This document shows, in pieces, positions 1 to 6,472 of a DNA stretch of 7,722 nt. Source of the DNA: an uncultured Fibrobacterota bacterium. Its GTDB lineage: Bacteria > Fibrobacterota > Chitinivibrionia > Chitinivibrionales > CAIOZP01. Both the position numbers and the translations under genes were made by a program. Below the pieces are notes generated by a model, which was not told where the DNA came from, searched no databases, and saw nothing but the letters and a program-made list of their open reading frames with translations. The stretch is taken from assembly GCA_903862805.1 (NCBI GenBank), contig CAIOZP010000469.1, positions 1 through 7,722 of the forward strand, written 5' to 3'. Every line of letters starts with the position of its first letter. The stretch's first letter is position 1.

Positions 1-320
1 GATGGCTACTTCCTTAATTTAGTTGGAACCTTTGTCTCAAAGTTATTGACACGTTCCGGAGTCCTTTTTGTAAGTGGCTGTTGGATCTGGTTTTTGTTGA
101 AATGACATCTGTGATGCCGGTTTTCATGGGAATAATTTAAGGAGATTTTTTATATTTTGCTGATCTTTTTTTGTGTGGGTGGATTTTTTTTGATTTTTCG
201 GACAGAAGAATAATAAGTCAGAAGAAGGAAGGGTTCCAGCCCTTAGTGGGCTACTTCTTCAGTAGCCTGTTAGACCTGGTAAAGAAGATGTGACCCCAAC
301 CCCTCGCGCTTCGCGCCGCC
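1..320. other. T-rich region without a complete gene; possible 3' end of a left-hand gene
   Basis: No complete gene is visible. Frame 1 of the + strand is open from the window edge to a TGA at 103-105 (34 codons) and ends in a hydrophobic run rich in V, F, W and L. This could be the tail of a membrane protein entering from the left, but an open stretch of this length can also occur by chance. All three minus frames have a stop within the first 21 bases, so no gene reads out leftwards on that strand. Positions 130-200 are very rich in T. Two hairpins that share bases occur at 238-252 (AGCCC/GGGCT) and 249-267 (GGCTAC/GTAGCC); they cannot form together. Confidence 0.4.
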
Positions 321-555
321 CCCCAATGTCATTAACTTAAGAACGCTACACTTTGACCTCATCCCCCCGACCCGTTCTATTTCCTCGCCAGCTCGGGAAC
401 TTCTCCGAAAGACGAAGGGGAGCTTGCTATTGAGCATTTTTACGTTCCCAACGGGAACAAATACCCTCGTCTTCCGGAGAGGGTCGGACGCAGTCCGGGG
501 TGAGGTTAGGCGCGATGGACGCTCAAAAAGCTTAAGTTAATGCCCCACTGGGGGC
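320..555. repeat. Diverged fold-back (inverted-repeat) element
   Basis: Several nested inverted repeats share one centre. The outermost arms are CATTAACTTAAG at 330-341 and its exact complement at 531-542, each flanked outside by C-rich or G-rich sequence that also pairs roughly. Inside are a GACCTCATCCCC-like arm near 355-366 matched by GGGGTGAGGTT at 497-507, CGACCC at 368-373 with GGGTCG at 481-486, and CTCCGAAAGACGAAGG at 403-418 matching the complement of 464-479 at 14 of 16 positions. The core is a perfect hairpin, GTTCCC-AAC-GGGAAC, at 444-458. No reading frame is present. The arrangement resembles the small non-coding palindromic repeats (MITE or REP type) scattered in many bacterial genomes. 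The copy is imperfect, so it looks old. Whether other copies exist cannot be told from here. Confidence 0.6.
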
Positions 556-560
556 TTTTT
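542..560 (+). terminator. Terminator-like hairpin upstream of the chemoreceptor gene
   Basis: GCCCC (542-546) pairs with GGGGC (551-555) around a four-base loop and is followed directly by TTTTT (556-560). This is the usual form of a Rho-independent terminator for + strand transcription. It also forms the right edge of the fold-back repeat, so it may be part of the repeat rather than the end of a particular gene. It would insulate the chemoreceptor gene from anything transcribed from the left. Confidence 0.5.
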
Positions 561-758
561 GAAATCAACGGTGGTGGTTGCGAAAGGGTGGTTATTGTGC
601 AAGGGTTTTAGTCATTAATTACGTTGCCGAATCAGGAGTAGGGTGGAGAAGTTCGGCATTGGTTTCGTTATAAAAAGTTTAGGCAATTTACATGTTGCTC
701 ACAAAAATCTAACCATGTTTTGTGATAATCTATTGGTGAACTTTAAAAAGGAACTGCC
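561..758 (+). promoter_or_regulatory. Leader and likely promoter of the chemoreceptor gene
   Basis: An extended -10 element, TG-T-GATAAT, lies at 721-729, which would place the start of transcription about 23 bases before the ATG. No good -35 element is seen at the usual 17-base distance; TTGCTC at 695-700 is too far (23 bases). The ribosome binding site AAAAGGA (746-752) ends 6 bases before the ATG. A perfect 7-bp inverted repeat, TGCCGAA (625-631) and TTCGGCA (652-658), lies further upstream and could be an operator or a hairpin. Both roles are inferred from sequence only. Confidence 0.4.
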
Positions 759-2504
759 ATGGGTAATTCAAACGGGGCGATTGCAGTGAAAAAGGTATTC
801 GAGGCGGATCGGCTGATCCCGTTCTTCAGGAATCTGCGGATCAGGAGCAAGATACTTGTTCTGGTTATTTTGTTCGTAGTGTCGATCGTGGCATACTGCG
901 CATTCCTGCTTTTTTCTCTCAAACCAGTTCTTGTTGGTGGGCCGGTTTACAAAAACATTGTCAATGTCAAAAACTTTACTGGCGACATTGCGCCGCCGAC
1001 TGCGACCATTATGGAGTCGTACATATATGCGTTGCAACTCGCTGATTCGAATTATGCCGATCGCAAGGTGACAAATGTCCGCTTCCTTCAGTCTCTTCAT
1101 GCACAGTTTGATGAACGAATTTCTTTTTGGAAAAATAATCTTGCCGATTCTGCAATGAAGGCAGAGCTTCTGAACAACGCCGCAGCCGAAGGCGAAAAGT
1201 TTTTTTCAAATGTTGAAGGCAAGCTGATTCCTGCAGTTGACAAAGGCGACTATTCAGAAGCAAAAAACGTGATGATGTGGTATCTCACACCAACATACGA
1301 CCAGCATCGTTCATCGGTGGATCTGCTCGTTCAGCTTGCCGACAGTCTGCGAATTAAGCAGGAAACAGCAAGCGAAAAAGCACTTTCAGAAACTGTGAAA
1401 GCGGCCGTTCTCGCCGGAGTATTATTGATCACTCTACTTGTCATATTTGGAATAGTCATATCGCAGGCGATAAGTAATCCGATACGTCGCGGAGTTGCCG
1501 GACTTACTGTGCTCTCCGGCGGTGATTTTTCGAAAAAACAAATCGTTGATCGTAAAGACGAAGTGGGCGAAATGCTCTCGGCGATGAACACTGTATCAAC
1601 CGGCCTTTCTGCGTCTCTCTCGGAGGTCAGAAGATCGTCCGACGATGTCAGATCGGCTGCTACCAGCATGAAGGCTCTTGCCGACGAGGTTCGGGCTGCC
1701 GCAGGACGTGCCCGTGATGCTACCCACGAATCTGCGGATGCAAGCGGTGAGCTTCATGAGGTTGCAGTTTCCATTTCCGAAAAGGCCAGTCGTATTGCTG
1801 ACTCGACCCGGACAATTGCCTCAGCAGTTGAAGAAATGCATGCATCTTCCGTTGAAGTTCTCCGTCAGTGCGGAGAAGAAACGCGCATTGCCAGCGAAGC
1901 CAAGGGCGCTGTTGATGCCATGTCGAAGCGGATGGATGACATAGTAGATGCGGTGAAGGTGGCATCGGGAGCAATAGACATTATTTCTGGTATTGCCTCG
2001 CAAACACATTTACTTTCGATAAACGCTACTATCGAAGCGGCGATCGCCGGCAAGGCCGGACGTGGTTTCGGAGTTGTTGCCAACGAAGTCAAAGAGCTTT
2101 CGGCGCGCACCGCCGAATCGGTTTCAAAGATTACCGAGAGAATCCGCGCCATGCAGAAAACCGTGGCATCAGCTCGTGAAGAAAATATGCGCATGAACGG
2201 AATGGTTGATCAGTTCGCGTCGATCGCCGAAATAATCGACACCGCAATGCAACAGCAGAACCGTGCCATGAGCGAGATCGGAGTCAACGTTGCATCTGTA
2301 GATAGCGATGCTTCCAATGCGGCTGATGCGGCGCGCGAGGTTCAGGAACTTGCGGATTCGATGCGTACCCGACTTTCATCGGTAGAGGTTGAAGCGCAAA
2401 GTGCCGCTGACGGCATTGCACAGGTTGTAGTACGATCATTCGAGCTCGAATCGGTTGCTGGCGAACTCGACAAAGAGGTCGGAAGATTCAGTGTTGCTGC
2501 GTAG
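759..2504 (+). CDS. Methyl-accepting chemotaxis protein (membrane chemoreceptor)
   Basis: A classical transmembrane chemoreceptor that passes ligand binding outside the inner membrane to CheA/CheW inside. The 581-residue order is: short cytoplasmic head, membrane segment 31-53, periplasmic helical domain about 54-213, membrane segment 214-237, HAMP about 238-290, then a long coiled-coil signalling domain to the C terminus. The periplasmic part has a four-helix-bundle look, with a DIAPP motif near 76-80, FW at 123-124 and HR at 183-184. The signalling tip lies near 406-445 (QTHLLSINATIEAA, then GRGFGVVANEV). Against the usual tip, Asn is His417, the Arg of EAARAGE is Ile429 and its Glu is Lys432. 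No CheR-binding pentapeptide ends the protein. The ATG is supported by AAAAGGA 6 bases upstream. The family is certain; the ligand is unknown, and coupling to a standard CheA is less sure because of the tip changes. Confidence 0.96.
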   Translation: MGNSNGAIAVKKVFEADRLIPFFRNLRIRSKILVLVILFVVSIVAYCAFLLFSLKPVLVGGPVYKNIVNVKNFTGDIAPPTATIMESYIYALQLADSNYADRKVTNVRFLQSLHAQFDERISFWKNNLADSAMKAELLNNAAAEGEKFFSNVEGKLIPAVDKGDYSEAKNVMMWYLTPTYDQHRSSVDLLVQLADSLRIKQETASEKALSETVKAAVLAGVLLITLLVIFGIVISQAISNPIRRGVAGLTVLSGGDFSKKQIVDRKDEVGEMLSAMNTVSTGLSASLSEVRRSSDDVRSAATSMKALADEVRAAAGRARDATHESADASGELHEVAVSISEKASRIADSTRTIASAVEEMHASSVEVLRQCGEETRIASEAKGAVDAMSKRMDDIVDAVKVASGAIDIISGIASQTHLLSINATIEAAIAGKAGRGFGVVANEVKELSARTAESVSKITERIRAMQKTVASAREENMRMNGMVDQFASIAEIIDTAMQQQNRAMSEIGVNVASVDSDASNAADAAREVQELADSMRTRLSSVEVEAQSAADGIAQVVVRSFELESVAGELDKEVGRFSVAA

Positions 2505-2511
2505 GCGAAAT

Positions 2512-4071
2512 TCAGGCGGCCAAAAGTTTGTTGGTCGCCCTTAAAAGCGCTTCCATCGAAAACGGTTTCTGCAGGAAATCGGTATGGGAATTGTTCAGCA
2601 GTTCGGGCATGGTTCCGTTCAGGCTGTAGCCAGACATGAACAATGCCCTGATCGCCGGATTGATCGAGCGGAGGTGTTCGTACAATTCCCTTCCGGAAGT
2701 TCGCGGCATGATGATGTCGAGAATGATCAGGTCAATTTCGCGGATGTGTTCCTTGTAAAGATGCTCGGCCGATTCTGCATCTGGTGCAGTAAAGACGGTT
2801 GCGCCTTCCTCCTCGAGATATTTCTGCGTAACTTCAAGAATATCCGGCTCATCGTCAACAATAAGCACACAAAGCTTCTCCGGTGCTGCCGTCGCCGAAC
2901 ATTGTAACGATTCCGGTTTTTTCTGCTGGTAATATTCGGGAGAACAACAGGGCAAATGAATTGAAAAGCACGATCCCGTTCCAGGTTCGCTATTTACTTC
3001 GATTACGCCCTTGTGACTGGTCACGATTCCATAGACCATCGCAAGTCCCATTCCGGAACCGTATGCCTTGTCCTTGGTGGTGAAGAAAGGTTCGAATATC
3101 CTCGACTGCGTTGCTTCATCCATCCCGCATCCAGTGTCGGATATCTCAACGGAGATCCCGCCGTAGGGAGAATTGTCGAGGTGATTTCTGACAACAGCAC
3201 TTCCCGCCTCGTGAAAACGGGTCCGGATCTCGATTGCTCCGCCGTTGTGCATCGCATCTCGGGCGTTGATCAGCAAATTGAGAACCGCCTGCTCAAGTTG
3301 CCCCTGATCAGCCCAGATCATTCCATGCTGTGGAAGAAGAGATGTCGATATTTCGTAAGACCGATCAAAAGTACTGCGGATTATTGAAACAAGATGTTCA
3401 ATTACATCGTTAATGTCGAGCGGGCAATAGCGGTAATTGCCGCCTCGTGCGAAGCCGAGAAGCTGACGCGTAAGATCAGATGCCCGTGTAACAAGTGTTT
3501 GGATAGAGTGGATAGTTTTATGATGCGGATGTGTTTCGGTCATCTCAAGTTTAGTTTTAAGCATCTGGGTATAACCCGAAATTGCCGCGAGAATATTGTT
3601 GAAGTCGTGCGCAATCCCGCCGGCAAGCGTTCCGATCGATTCCATCTTTTGCGCCTGAAGGAGTTTTCCAAGGGTGATGCGCCGGTTTTCCTCCGAGATC
3701 TCAAACAATGAATTTGTATCTAAAAAGCCGACATAGACACCGTTTTCGGTGACAATCACGCCATCTGAAGCAGGGCTTTTGGAGATCATTTCGAGAAGAT
3801 CATCAGAGGTCGAATCAATTGGGATGCTGAGACACGGGATAACAAACTCGCGGATCGAATGATGCCTTATCAGCTCACGTCCGAAAAGTGCGTAGGCATA
3901 TTCCTTGAGATCGTATTCACGGATTATTCCGAGTGGTTCACAGCTTCCATTTACTACAGGAAGATATGAAATATCACTGTGCCGCAAAAATTGGTCGAAG
4001 ACCTGAAGCATCTCGGAACCATGACTCAAAGGTGGAATCTTGGTAATCCTGTTCCGGATAAACATCTGCAT
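2512..4071 (-). CDS. Soluble hybrid histidine kinase: CBS pair, HisKA, HATPase, receiver
   Basis: This 519-residue protein has no membrane segment, so it should act in the cytoplasm. Residues 1-130 form two CBS domains (SYLPVV...LGIIREYDL near 35-55 and DGVIV...GFLD near 103-118), a fold that commonly binds adenosine nucleotides. The H-box GGIAHDFNNIL puts the phosphorylated His at 155. The ATPase domain has the N-box NLLINARDAM (265-274), G1 DTGCGM (312-317), F-box IFEPFFTTK (325-333) and G2 GSGMGLA (338-344). The C-terminal receiver (about 399-519) keeps Asp406/Asp407, phosphoacceptor Asp452 (LDIIMP), Ser480 and Lys502. All catalytic residues are present. As a hybrid with no output domain it should need a separate HPt protein or regulator, not encoded here. 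GGGGGA lies 6 bases before the chosen ATG; a second ATG two codons later is possible. The stop is 7 bp from the convergent chemoreceptor gene. Confidence 0.95.
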   Translation of the reverse strand: MQMFIRNRITKIPPLSHGSEMLQVFDQFLRHSDISYLPVVNGSCEPLGIIREYDLKEYAYALFGRELIRHHSIREFVIPCLSIPIDSTSDDLLEMISKSPASDGVIVTENGVYVGFLDTNSLFEISEENRRITLGKLLQAQKMESIGTLAGGIAHDFNNILAAISGYTQMLKTKLEMTETHPHHKTIHSIQTLVTRASDLTRQLLGFARGGNYRYCPLDINDVIEHLVSIIRSTFDRSYEISTSLLPQHGMIWADQGQLEQAVLNLLINARDAMHNGGAIEIRTRFHEAGSAVVRNHLDNSPYGGISVEISDTGCGMDEATQSRIFEPFFTTKDKAYGSGMGLAMVYGIVTSHKGVIEVNSEPGTGSCFSIHLPCCSPEYYQQKKPESLQCSATAAPEKLCVLIVDDEPDILEVTQKYLEEEGATVFTAPDAESAEHLYKEHIREIDLIILDIIMPRTSGRELYEHLRSINPAIRALFMSGYSLNGTMPELLNNSHTDFLQKPFSMEALLRATNKLLAA

Positions 4072-4202
4072 ACTTCATCCCCCGACTCTGAGAATCTAAA
4101 ACTAATGGATGAGTTTTTTGTGAGAAGCATGTTTGAAATTGGATTCAAATCTCATGTAGGCAGTGTTGAAATTTTTACCAAGCGAAACAGAACAGAGCGG
4201 CC

Positions 4203-5106
4203 CTGAAGATTGCCGCCGCCGAAAGGGGAATCGCATTGCGCTGCACTATTGACGACAATGTTCCGACAGTGCTTTGCGGAGATCCCGGGCGCTTGCGTCA
4301 GATTCTTCTGAACCTTGTTGGCAATGCAGTAAAATTCACGGAGTCCGGAGATGTGTCGGTGCGGATTTCTCTGCGCGAAAAAACTTCCAGTAATGCGTTG
4401 CTGCATTTCTCCGTTCGTGACACCGGTATAGGAATTCCAGCCGACAAGATCGGCTTGCTGTTCGGCAAGTTCACTCAGCTTGATTCTTCAATTACACGGC
4501 AGTTCGGCGGCACAGGGCTTGGTCTGGCAATTTCAAGGCAGCTCGTAGAGCTAATGGGCGGCAAAATCTGTGTGGAAAGCACCGACGGTAGCGGCTCGGA
4601 ATTTACGTTCGATCTTGATCTGAAACTTCCTAATGGAAATGAATTGTCAGTCGGGCAGGGGAGTGGCGCGGAAGATTCGGGGATTGGTCAAGGCGAAGCT
4701 CCGAAATGTTTTGCCGGCCGTGATCTGCTGATACTTCTGGTCGAGGATCACCCGATAAATCAGAAACTCTTTATTGCGATACTCAAAAACCTCGGGCTGA
4801 AATCCGACCTTGCCGTCAACGGTGCCGAAGCGATCAAGCGGCTCGCGTCTGCTCGCTACGACCTCGTTTTCATGGATGTTCAGATGCCCGTAATGGACGG
4901 AATCGAAGCCACCGGCAGAATACGCAGCGGGCAGACTGCAAACACCGGCAGTACTGTTCCAATCATCGCCATGACGGCTGATGCAATGGATGGCGGACAG
5001 GAAAAGATGTATCGAGGCCGGCATGAACGATTACATCAGCAAACCGATAGATCCGGAAGAGGTCAGGGAAAAACTTATCCTATGGCTTCCCGATAAAGCA
5101 AGTTAG
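4203..5106 (+). pseudogene. 3' remnant of a hybrid histidine kinase (HATPase plus receiver), frameshifted
   Basis: Kinase similarity begins abruptly near 4203, at the segment (LKIAAAERGIAL) that normally lies between the H-box and the ATPase domain. An in-frame TGA is at 4167-4169, and no sensor or H-box is found upstream. The ATPase motifs are intact: RLRQILLNLVGNAVKFT (N-box), RDTGIGI (G1) and [10 protein letters not shown] (G2). The receiver has VEDHP, phosphoacceptor MDVQMP (GAT at about 4875) and AMTADAM. At an A4 run (5002-5005) the frame is lost: the uncorrected frame ends at 5096, but removing one A restores CIEAGMNDYISKPI with the conserved Lys (AAA 5041-5043) and a TAG at 5104-5106. 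A TTG at 4236 preceded by AAAGGGGA could in principle start a fragment, probably by chance. Loss of the 5' end plus a frameshift make a decayed gene likely; the frameshift alone could be a sequencing error. It is not a copy of the neighbouring CBS kinase: its motifs differ. Confidence 0.85.
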
Positions 5107-5121
5107 CGATTCCACTCACAA

Positions 5122-5151
5122 TAAAAAAAGGGAGCGGATTACTCCACTCCC
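5122..5151 (-). terminator. Rho-independent terminator of the 31-residue gene
   Basis: On the minus strand a hairpin at 5151-5130 (GGGAG and CTCCC as outer stem, one mismatch, then three more pairs, four-base loop) is followed by seven T (5129-5123). It begins 36 bases after the stop of the small basic gene at 5188-5283, so it most likely ends that transcript. On the + strand it has no following T run. Confidence 0.85.
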
Positions 5152-5187
5152 CGATGTATCGCGTTTTATGGCTGCTTTCGCAGTCCG

Positions 5188-5283
5188 TCAGACCTTCCGC
5201 TTCTTGTGGCGATTGAGACGACGGCGCTTCTTGCGCTTATGTTTTGCGATCTTCTCTTTACGGTGTTTCTTAACACTGGACAT
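5188..5283 (-). CDS. 31-residue very basic protein, COX24/AURKAIP1-like (bS22-type ribosomal protein)
   Basis: A complete short gene: ATG at 5283, TGA at 5188-5190. The product starts MSSVKKHRKEKIAKHKRKKR and ends RRLNRHKKRKV, so well over half the residues are Lys, Arg or His. This layout (M-[GS]-S-V near the start, then K/R blocks split by a short MAKHK-like motif) is that of the tiny bacterial proteins with the AURKAIP1/COX24 domain. The actinobacterial member, bS22, sits in the small ribosomal subunit, and the eukaryotic relative is mitoribosomal protein mS38. A role bound to rRNA is inferred from that family. AAAGGA lies about 9 bases before the ATG, a promoter-like TTGACT stands upstream and a strong terminator follows, so it looks like a stand-alone expressed gene. 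It is short enough to be missed by standard gene calling. Confidence is high that it is real, moderate on the exact role. Confidence 0.82.
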   Translation of the reverse strand: MSSVKKHRKEKIAKHKRKKRRRLNRHKKRKV

Positions 5284-5331
5284 TTACCGCGATCCTTTCG
5301 GACGGTGTTAAAGTTTCATTCGATTGGGCCA

Positions 5332-5360
5332 AAAATGTTTTCTGCGGGCCGATAAGTCAA
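5332..5360 (-). promoter_or_regulatory. Possible promoter of the 31-residue gene
   Basis: Minus strand TTGACT (5360-5355) matches a -35 element well, and CATTTT (5337-5332) lies 17 bases further on as a weak -10 element. Transcription would begin about 40 bases before the ATG at 5283. It stands just downstream of the terminator of the neighbouring gene, where a new promoter would be expected. Confidence 0.4.
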
Positions 5361-5380
5361 GGGAAAGGCCCTGTCATCTG

Positions 5381-5414
5381 TAAAAAAGAAAGGAGCCGCT
5401 ACGCATACGGCTCC
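5381..5414 (-). terminator. Rho-independent terminator of the DUF5610-like gene
   Basis: On the minus strand GGAGCCG (5414-5408) pairs with CGGCTCC (5398-5392) and is followed by a T-rich run with a single C (5390-5382). It lies about 28 bases beyond the stop codon at 5443. A second perfect 6-bp hairpin, CCGGAA-AACA-TTCCGG, at 5425-5440 stands between the stop codon and the terminator. Confidence 0.8.
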
Positions 5415-5442
5415 CTTCCCGAATCCGGAAAACATTCCGGGT

Positions 5443-6174
5443 TTAAGCTTTAATATCAATACTGCTACCAGTAGGTGTCTGCGACTGGGTTGATGACGAT
5501 GTGTCGTCCACCTGTATCCCGTTGCTCTGCGCCCAAGCCTTGAGCTTGTTAAGCACAAGTGTCTCTGTTTTGTTTGTAAGATCAGAAACCTGCGATGGTA
5601 CGTTGCTACCAATTTCACCGGCTGCATCCTTGAATCCTTTTTCGATTGCAGTGACCATTGTGTTGTAGAAATCTTTCCCGGCCTGTCCTGTAAGTCCTGA
5701 GAATGATGTCGCGAAGTCAACGATGCGCTGCGAGGTCTGTTCGGAACCCCAATATGCGGGCAGCCCCTGAATCCCATCGGTAACATCCTGCGCCTGTGTG
5801 GTGCCGCTTGTCGGCGTAGTGCCGGTAGTTCCTTTATCAAGACCAAGAAGTGTCGAAACAAGATTTTGCTTGAGCTTATCCATCTCGTCTTTGATCATCT
5901 TGACAATATTCTGCATGTCGGAGCCGTTCGATGAATCTGTACCGCTTACATTGGACGAAGATGAGGTCTGCGCTGATGACGACGACGACATCTCAAGGCT
6001 TTCGAGACTGATGTTTACCGTATCGACATTGGAGCTGTCTACGTCATTGTCTGATGCTGCACTTGTCGATGTTGCCGAAGTTCCGCTTGACTTCGTATGT
6101 GAGAAACTGACGCTGGCAAATAGTGATGAATACTGCATCTGGGAGCTCGTGCCGTAAAGTGATCCTGCGTTCAT
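5443..6174 (-). CDS. Ser/Thr-rich DUF5610-like protein
   Basis: A 243-residue protein with no signal peptide or membrane segment. Residues about 22-85 are low-complexity Ser/Thr/Asp, including two runs of four or five Ser (63-67, 71-74), interrupted by DTVNISLESLE (51-61), a motif of the 'D-x-V-x-I-S' kind often seen near the start of DUF5610 and some flagellar proteins. A helical stretch (86-113) and a Gly/Thr linker follow. The conserved part is about 138-214: LPAYWGSEQTSQRIVDFA, then GFKDAAGEIG and VSDLTNKTETLVLNKLKAW, matching the DUF5610 pattern. The function of this domain is not known to me; an association with motility is inferred from the family's usual company. The tail is again Ser/Thr-rich. 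The start is firm: AAGGAGG ends 5 bases before the ATG. The gene has its own terminator and faces away from the DUF1801 gene. Confidence 0.85.
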   Translation of the reverse strand: MNAGSLYGTSSQMQYSSLFASVSFSHTKSSGTSATSTSAASDNDVDSSNVDTVNISLESLEMSSSSSAQTSSSSNVSGTDSSNGSDMQNIVKMIKDEMDKLKQNLVSTLLGLDKGTTGTTPTSGTTQAQDVTDGIQGLPAYWGSEQTSQRIVDFATSFSGLTGQAGKDFYNTMVTAIEKGFKDAAGEIGSNVPSQVSDLTNKTETLVLNKLKAWAQSNGIQVDDTSSSTQSQTPTGSSIDIKA

Positions 6175-6204
6175 GATATCCTCCTTGATATGTTCATGTT
6201 GGTT

Positions 6205-6232
6205 GTTTCGGTATCCGGAAAATTTTTCTTTA
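6205..6232 (-). promoter_or_regulatory. Possible sigma-28 (flagellar) type promoter of the DUF5610-like gene
   Basis: Minus strand TAAA (6232-6229) is followed after 16 bases by ACCGAAAC (6212-6205). The flagellar sigma-28 consensus is TAAA, 15 bases, GCCGATAA, so the spacing is one base long and the second element matches at about five of eight positions. The distance to the ATG at 6174 is suitable. This is a weak match in an A-rich stretch and may be chance. Confidence 0.25.
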
Positions 6233-6407
6233 GGTTTTTCTTCATGTTTTTCTTGCGGTTTAAGATAAGGTTTCTTGTGGGGATCAGGTAATTCGGAACA
6301 TTCTGGGGAAATCGCTCAAACGACAGATTAGCTTGAAATCCTACCGCAATAAATCTTGCTGTGTTTTGAGAATGATAGTTGGGCCGATGTTTTATCCCGC
6401 TGTTTGT

Positions 6408-6466
6408 TTGAACACAGATTTAGATTCTGGTAGGGTAGGCCCACGTTATTTTAGGTTATCAGGAGG
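6408..6466 (+). promoter_or_regulatory. Possible promoter and ribosome binding site of the DUF1801 gene
   Basis: TTGAAC (6408-6413) and TAGGGT (6431-6436) are spaced by exactly 17 bases, as in sigma-70 promoters, although the -10 match is only partial. The ribosome binding site AGGAGG (6461-6466) ends 6 bases before the ATG at 6473 and fixes that start. Confidence 0.4.
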
Positions 6467-6472
6467 TTTGAT

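Larger units (their letters stand above)
6175..6472. other. Divergent intergenic region
   Basis: The 298 bases separate the DUF5610-like gene (leftward) from the DUF1801 gene (rightward) and hold the start signals of both. The left part is T-rich on the + strand, with repeated TTTTTCTT-like runs at 6222-6265. I see no small gene, no strong hairpin with a T run and no operator-like palindrome in the rest. Confidence 0.5.

Noticed and set aside
157..213. Possible 18-codon hydrophobic gene starting at TTG with AAGGAG at 139-144
   Set aside because: The spacing of 12 bases is long, the start is weak, and the sequence is mostly T runs, which give Phe and Leu codons by chance.
1331..1669. Minus strand frames inside the chemoreceptor gene
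   Set aside because: They are antisense to a clear coding gene, lack ribosome binding sites and have no recognisable domain.
3979..4206. 75-codon + strand frame across the CBS kinase start and the kinase remnant junction
   Set aside because: The first 30 codons are antisense to the kinase and the rest resembles no family; it gives no clue to the missing 5' end of the remnant.
4236..5096. Intact 286-residue kinase gene starting at TTG
   Set aside because: Kinase similarity extends upstream of this TTG, the H-box is missing, and the last 29 or so codons are out of frame with the receiver family; a pseudogene fits better.
5316..5861. 181-codon minus strand frame
   Set aside because: It overlaps the DUF5610-like gene in another frame, runs through its terminator, and has the Arg/His/Pro-rich composition of a shadow frame.
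5976..5992. Short GAC trinucleotide repeat as a possible phase-variation tract
   Set aside because: It encodes part of the poly-Ser run in frame, is only a few units long, and changes in number would not shift the frame.
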